Below the pieces are notes generated by a model, which had not been told where the DNA came from, did not search any database, and saw only the letters and a program-made list of their open reading frames with translations. Shown here piece after piece: positions 62,474-64,000 of a stretch of 64,000 nt of DNA. Origin of the DNA: CAYRHJ01 sp964424105 (GTDB taxonomy: Bacteria; Planctomycetota; Phycisphaerae; UBA1845); the NCBI GenBank assembly GCA_964424105.1, contig CAYRHJ010000004.1, positions 62,001 through 126,000 on the forward strand, given 5' to 3'. The first letter of the stretch is position 1, and each line of letters starts with the position of its first letter. A program made the translations under genes and the position numbers.

Positions 62474-62515
62474 CTTCAATTCCGACATTCGATTTCGCTT
62501 TTTCGACCTACGCCG

Positions 62516-62626
62516 TCAGGATGTTTCTCCCGCCAAGTTTTGACAACAGCAACAACAAGCGCACCGGGAACCACCCGCGGAGCAATAGGACGAAATGGAT
62601 ACTTGTAACTCGTTTCCTACGATCAT
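62516..62626 (-). CDS. Cysteine-rich leader peptide (36 residues)
   Basis: ATG at 62626 opens a frame to TGA at 62518-62516. Cys codons are at positions 15, 22 and 24-28, the last five consecutive (TGT TGT TGC TGT TGT), preceded by SRCA and followed by QNLAGETS. The ATG lies only 8 bases after the -10 element of a strong promoter, so the transcript is leaderless or nearly so. Codons 31-33 contain GCGGG (62533-62529), complementary to CCCGC in the left arm of the downstream terminator, giving a possible antiterminator when a ribosome stalls on the Cys codons. The peptide itself probably has no other function. Confidence 0.8.
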   Translation of the reverse strand: MIVGNELQVSISSYCSAGGSRCACCCCCQNLAGETS

Positions 62627-62634
62627 GACCCCGC

Positions 62635-62664
62635 ATTCTACGGAAGATCAGCCCAATCTGTCAA
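62635..62664 (-). promoter_or_regulatory. Sigma-70-type promoter of the cysH leader
   Basis: TTGACA (62664-62659) and TAGAAT (62640-62635) are separated by 18 bases. The -35 is a perfect consensus and the -10 has one change. The predicted transcription start is 62629-62626, at or just before the leader peptide ATG. Confidence 0.8.
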
Positions 62665-62944
62665 CAATTTTTGCGGAGATCAGCCTCAACGCCTCATCCG
62701 ACCTTAAACCAGGCCCGTTCAGCCCACGCAGGTTGGACATGGCCTACCCTATACGCATCGGGGAACGCCGGACGGGTGCGACCGAACCCCATATCCTGAA
62801 CATCGAAGCCTCCTACGACGTCGAATTTCATTACTGATATCAACGGAATTATCGGGCTTTTAATTGCAAAAGGGGTATCGGCCTGATAGAAATCGCCTTC
62901 GCGAATACACATATGGATGGGCCAACGCTGAAAAAGGGATTGGC

Positions 62945-63523
62945 ATGACAGGGCGAACACGGATGTTCACCACGCTGGGTGGTCTTATCCTGGCGATGAC
63001 GGCATGCGCAGCCGTGCTGTCATGGATCGAGCCGCCGGGGCCTTCCGACCTCGTCCTCGCAAACCCCGCCTATGTCGGTCGTCAAATCGAACAGGCTATC
63101 ACGACGACCGATCGCCCTCGTCTCGATTGGGCACAGGTCTACATCGTTCCACTGACCGTGGCGTTGGGCGATCTATCCTTGTTGGCAGCGCAATCGCCGT
63201 CCGAGCAAGATCCGGATCATCATTTCGTTGTTTCCGAGCATGGAATCGTGTGGTCATCATCCGCTTGGCGAAATCAGGAACCCGCGACAGTCGCCGCGTC
63301 GATCGTTGTGGCCATCCGCCCGCCGCAGATTTCAAAGGACCTTCATCTATCGCAATGGATCGGTCTGCGAGCGCTTTTGCGTACGCTGCGAGATCGTCTG
63401 CCCTTATTTCACGATCTGATGCCGGTTGAACTATCACCGACAATGGCTGGTGATGACGGTTCGTTGGGGCAGGTCCTTCATGAATTGCTGGTGCTGGACG
63501 GTTTCACCGTTGTCGGTCCGTAG
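62945..63523 (+). CDS. Membrane-anchored protein, possible degenerate amidase/PGRP fold
   Basis: The product has 192 residues from the ATG at 62945 (AAGGGA upstream; a longer frame from 62864 is less likely). An N-terminal hydrophobic segment (TLGGLILAMTACAAVLSW) is a signal or anchor. The region DHHFVVSEHGIVWSSSAWRNQ and IGLRALLRTLRDRL has the spacing of N-acetylmuramoyl-L-alanine amidase/PGRP domains, but zinc ligands are not complete, so this is tentative. It overlaps the convergent next gene by 20 bp. Confidence 0.5.
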   Translation: MTGRTRMFTTLGGLILAMTACAAVLSWIEPPGPSDLVLANPAYVGRQIEQAITTTDRPRLDWAQVYIVPLTVALGDLSLLAAQSPSEQDPDHHFVVSEHGIVWSSSAWRNQEPATVAASIVVAIRPPQISKDLHLSQWIGLRALLRTLRDRLPLFHDLMPVELSPTMAGDDGSLGQVLHELLVLDGFTVVGP

Positions 63524-63995
63524 TTTTGGATGCGCGTCCACCCATTCCGCTCAAAAACGCCGGACTGTTGCCAGCCCTGGCCGACGGTGCCGCACCACCG
63601 CTCGCCATTGCACGCATCTCCGCGCCATCCGTTTCGAGACCGGAAGGAGCTGACGGCGGTTGGCTGTAGATCGTGGCTACGGTGAATTGGAAACAATCGC
63701 TACAGGCTTCATAATCGCGGCTTGAATCGGAGCTTGCGTCCGATTCGCAAAACTCCAGGAACTGGGCCAATAGCAAGGAGCGCGGAAATTGCGCGTCACG
63801 CATTTTTTGCACAAACTCGACGACCTGAACCGCCTCGGCCAGTTCAACGTCTGGATTATAACGTTGAAATGCCTGCCATACTTTCGGCGGAACACCAGCG
63901 TTGGCCGCAACGCTGTCGCCAAGCAAGCGGTAAACGGAAACCCATCCGAAAGCAATCAGCCCGGCAAATGCCCCCAGACACGCCGTTAACTTCAT
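63504..63995 (-). CDS. Hypothetical single-pass membrane protein
   Basis: The product has 163 residues from the ATG at 63995; a TTG at 63998 or a start beyond the window is possible. It has an N-terminal membrane helix (LGAFAGLIAFGWVSVYRLL), then a soluble part with an acidic Cys-containing stretch (EFCESDASSDSSRDYEACSDCFQF) and a Gly/Ala/Ser-rich end. No family is recognised. Confidence 0.5.
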   Translation of the reverse strand: MKLTACLGAFAGLIAFGWVSVYRLLGDSVAANAGVPPKVWQAFQRYNPDVELAEAVQVVEFVQKMRDAQFPRSLLLAQFLEFCESDASSDSSRDYEACSDCFQFTVATIYSQPPSAPSGLETDGAEMRAMASGGAAPSARAGNSPAFLSGMGGRASKTTDRQR

Positions 63996-64000
63996 CAAGT

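Overview
The window comes from a high-GC bacterial chromosome, most probably a planctomycete of the Phycisphaerae type. This placement is an inference. It rests on secreted proteins ending in a repeated Cys-containing dockerin (FCxLxxF ... GNGTxNLxDLFAVLNAF ... DPCC), a Tat-exported DUF1501 protein, PEP-CTERM and IPTL-CTERM-like sorting tails, a very long tandem UvrA, a class II (B12) ribonucleotide reductase, and many short palindromic intergenic repeats. No transposase, prophage or CRISPR array was found.

Layout. 1-7.7 kb: end of a HAD phosphatase gene, an Asp-box/dockerin exoprotein, and a minus-strand pepP-accB-accC group preceded by a Lys/Ala-rich H1-like gene. 8-20 kb: an AAA ATPase, a transglutaminase-like protein, a yeast-type cytosine deaminase, a PEP-CTERM protein, an 11-heme cytochrome c/b fusion, two dockerin genes (one frameshifted), a stand-alone Clp-N repeat protein, tRNA-Phe and a formylglycine-generating-enzyme-like protein. 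20.6-22.7 kb: ExeA-like ATPase, GspB-like protein and a CheY-like regulator. 23-31 kb: nrdJ with a candidate NrdR box pair, an HhH-GPD DNA glycosylase, a repeat-rich 800 bp gap, mgtE, and a HIT hydrolase-dGTPase pair. 31-41 kb: a lipoprotein, a MITE-like element, and a giant UvrA locus split in the linker between two ATPase halves by a roughly 1.1 kb, AT-richer segment carrying a nucleotidyltransferase; the UvrA part ends in a duplicated unknown module and overlaps a CBM9-like gene. 41-56 kb: a 1874-residue secreted protein with both a dockerin and a cohesin-like domain, a DUF1501 protein, a triple amidohydrolase fusion and an FAD dehydrogenase. 55.5-64 kb: prfB with its programmed +1 frameshift, a PPIase lipoprotein, a small metalloprotease, and a cysH-hemA-cbiX-cobA sulfur/siroheme operon.

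The strongest new observation is upstream of cysH. A consensus-like promoter directs an almost leaderless 36-codon peptide containing seven cysteines, five of them consecutive. An intrinsic terminator follows, still ahead of cysH. This is the architecture of a ribosome-mediated cysteine attenuator for sulfate reduction and siroheme synthesis. The second is the split, multi-half UvrA locus. The third is a dockerin/cohesin surface system whose proteins share one distinctive dockerin. All function calls come from reading translated sequence by eye; no database search was run.
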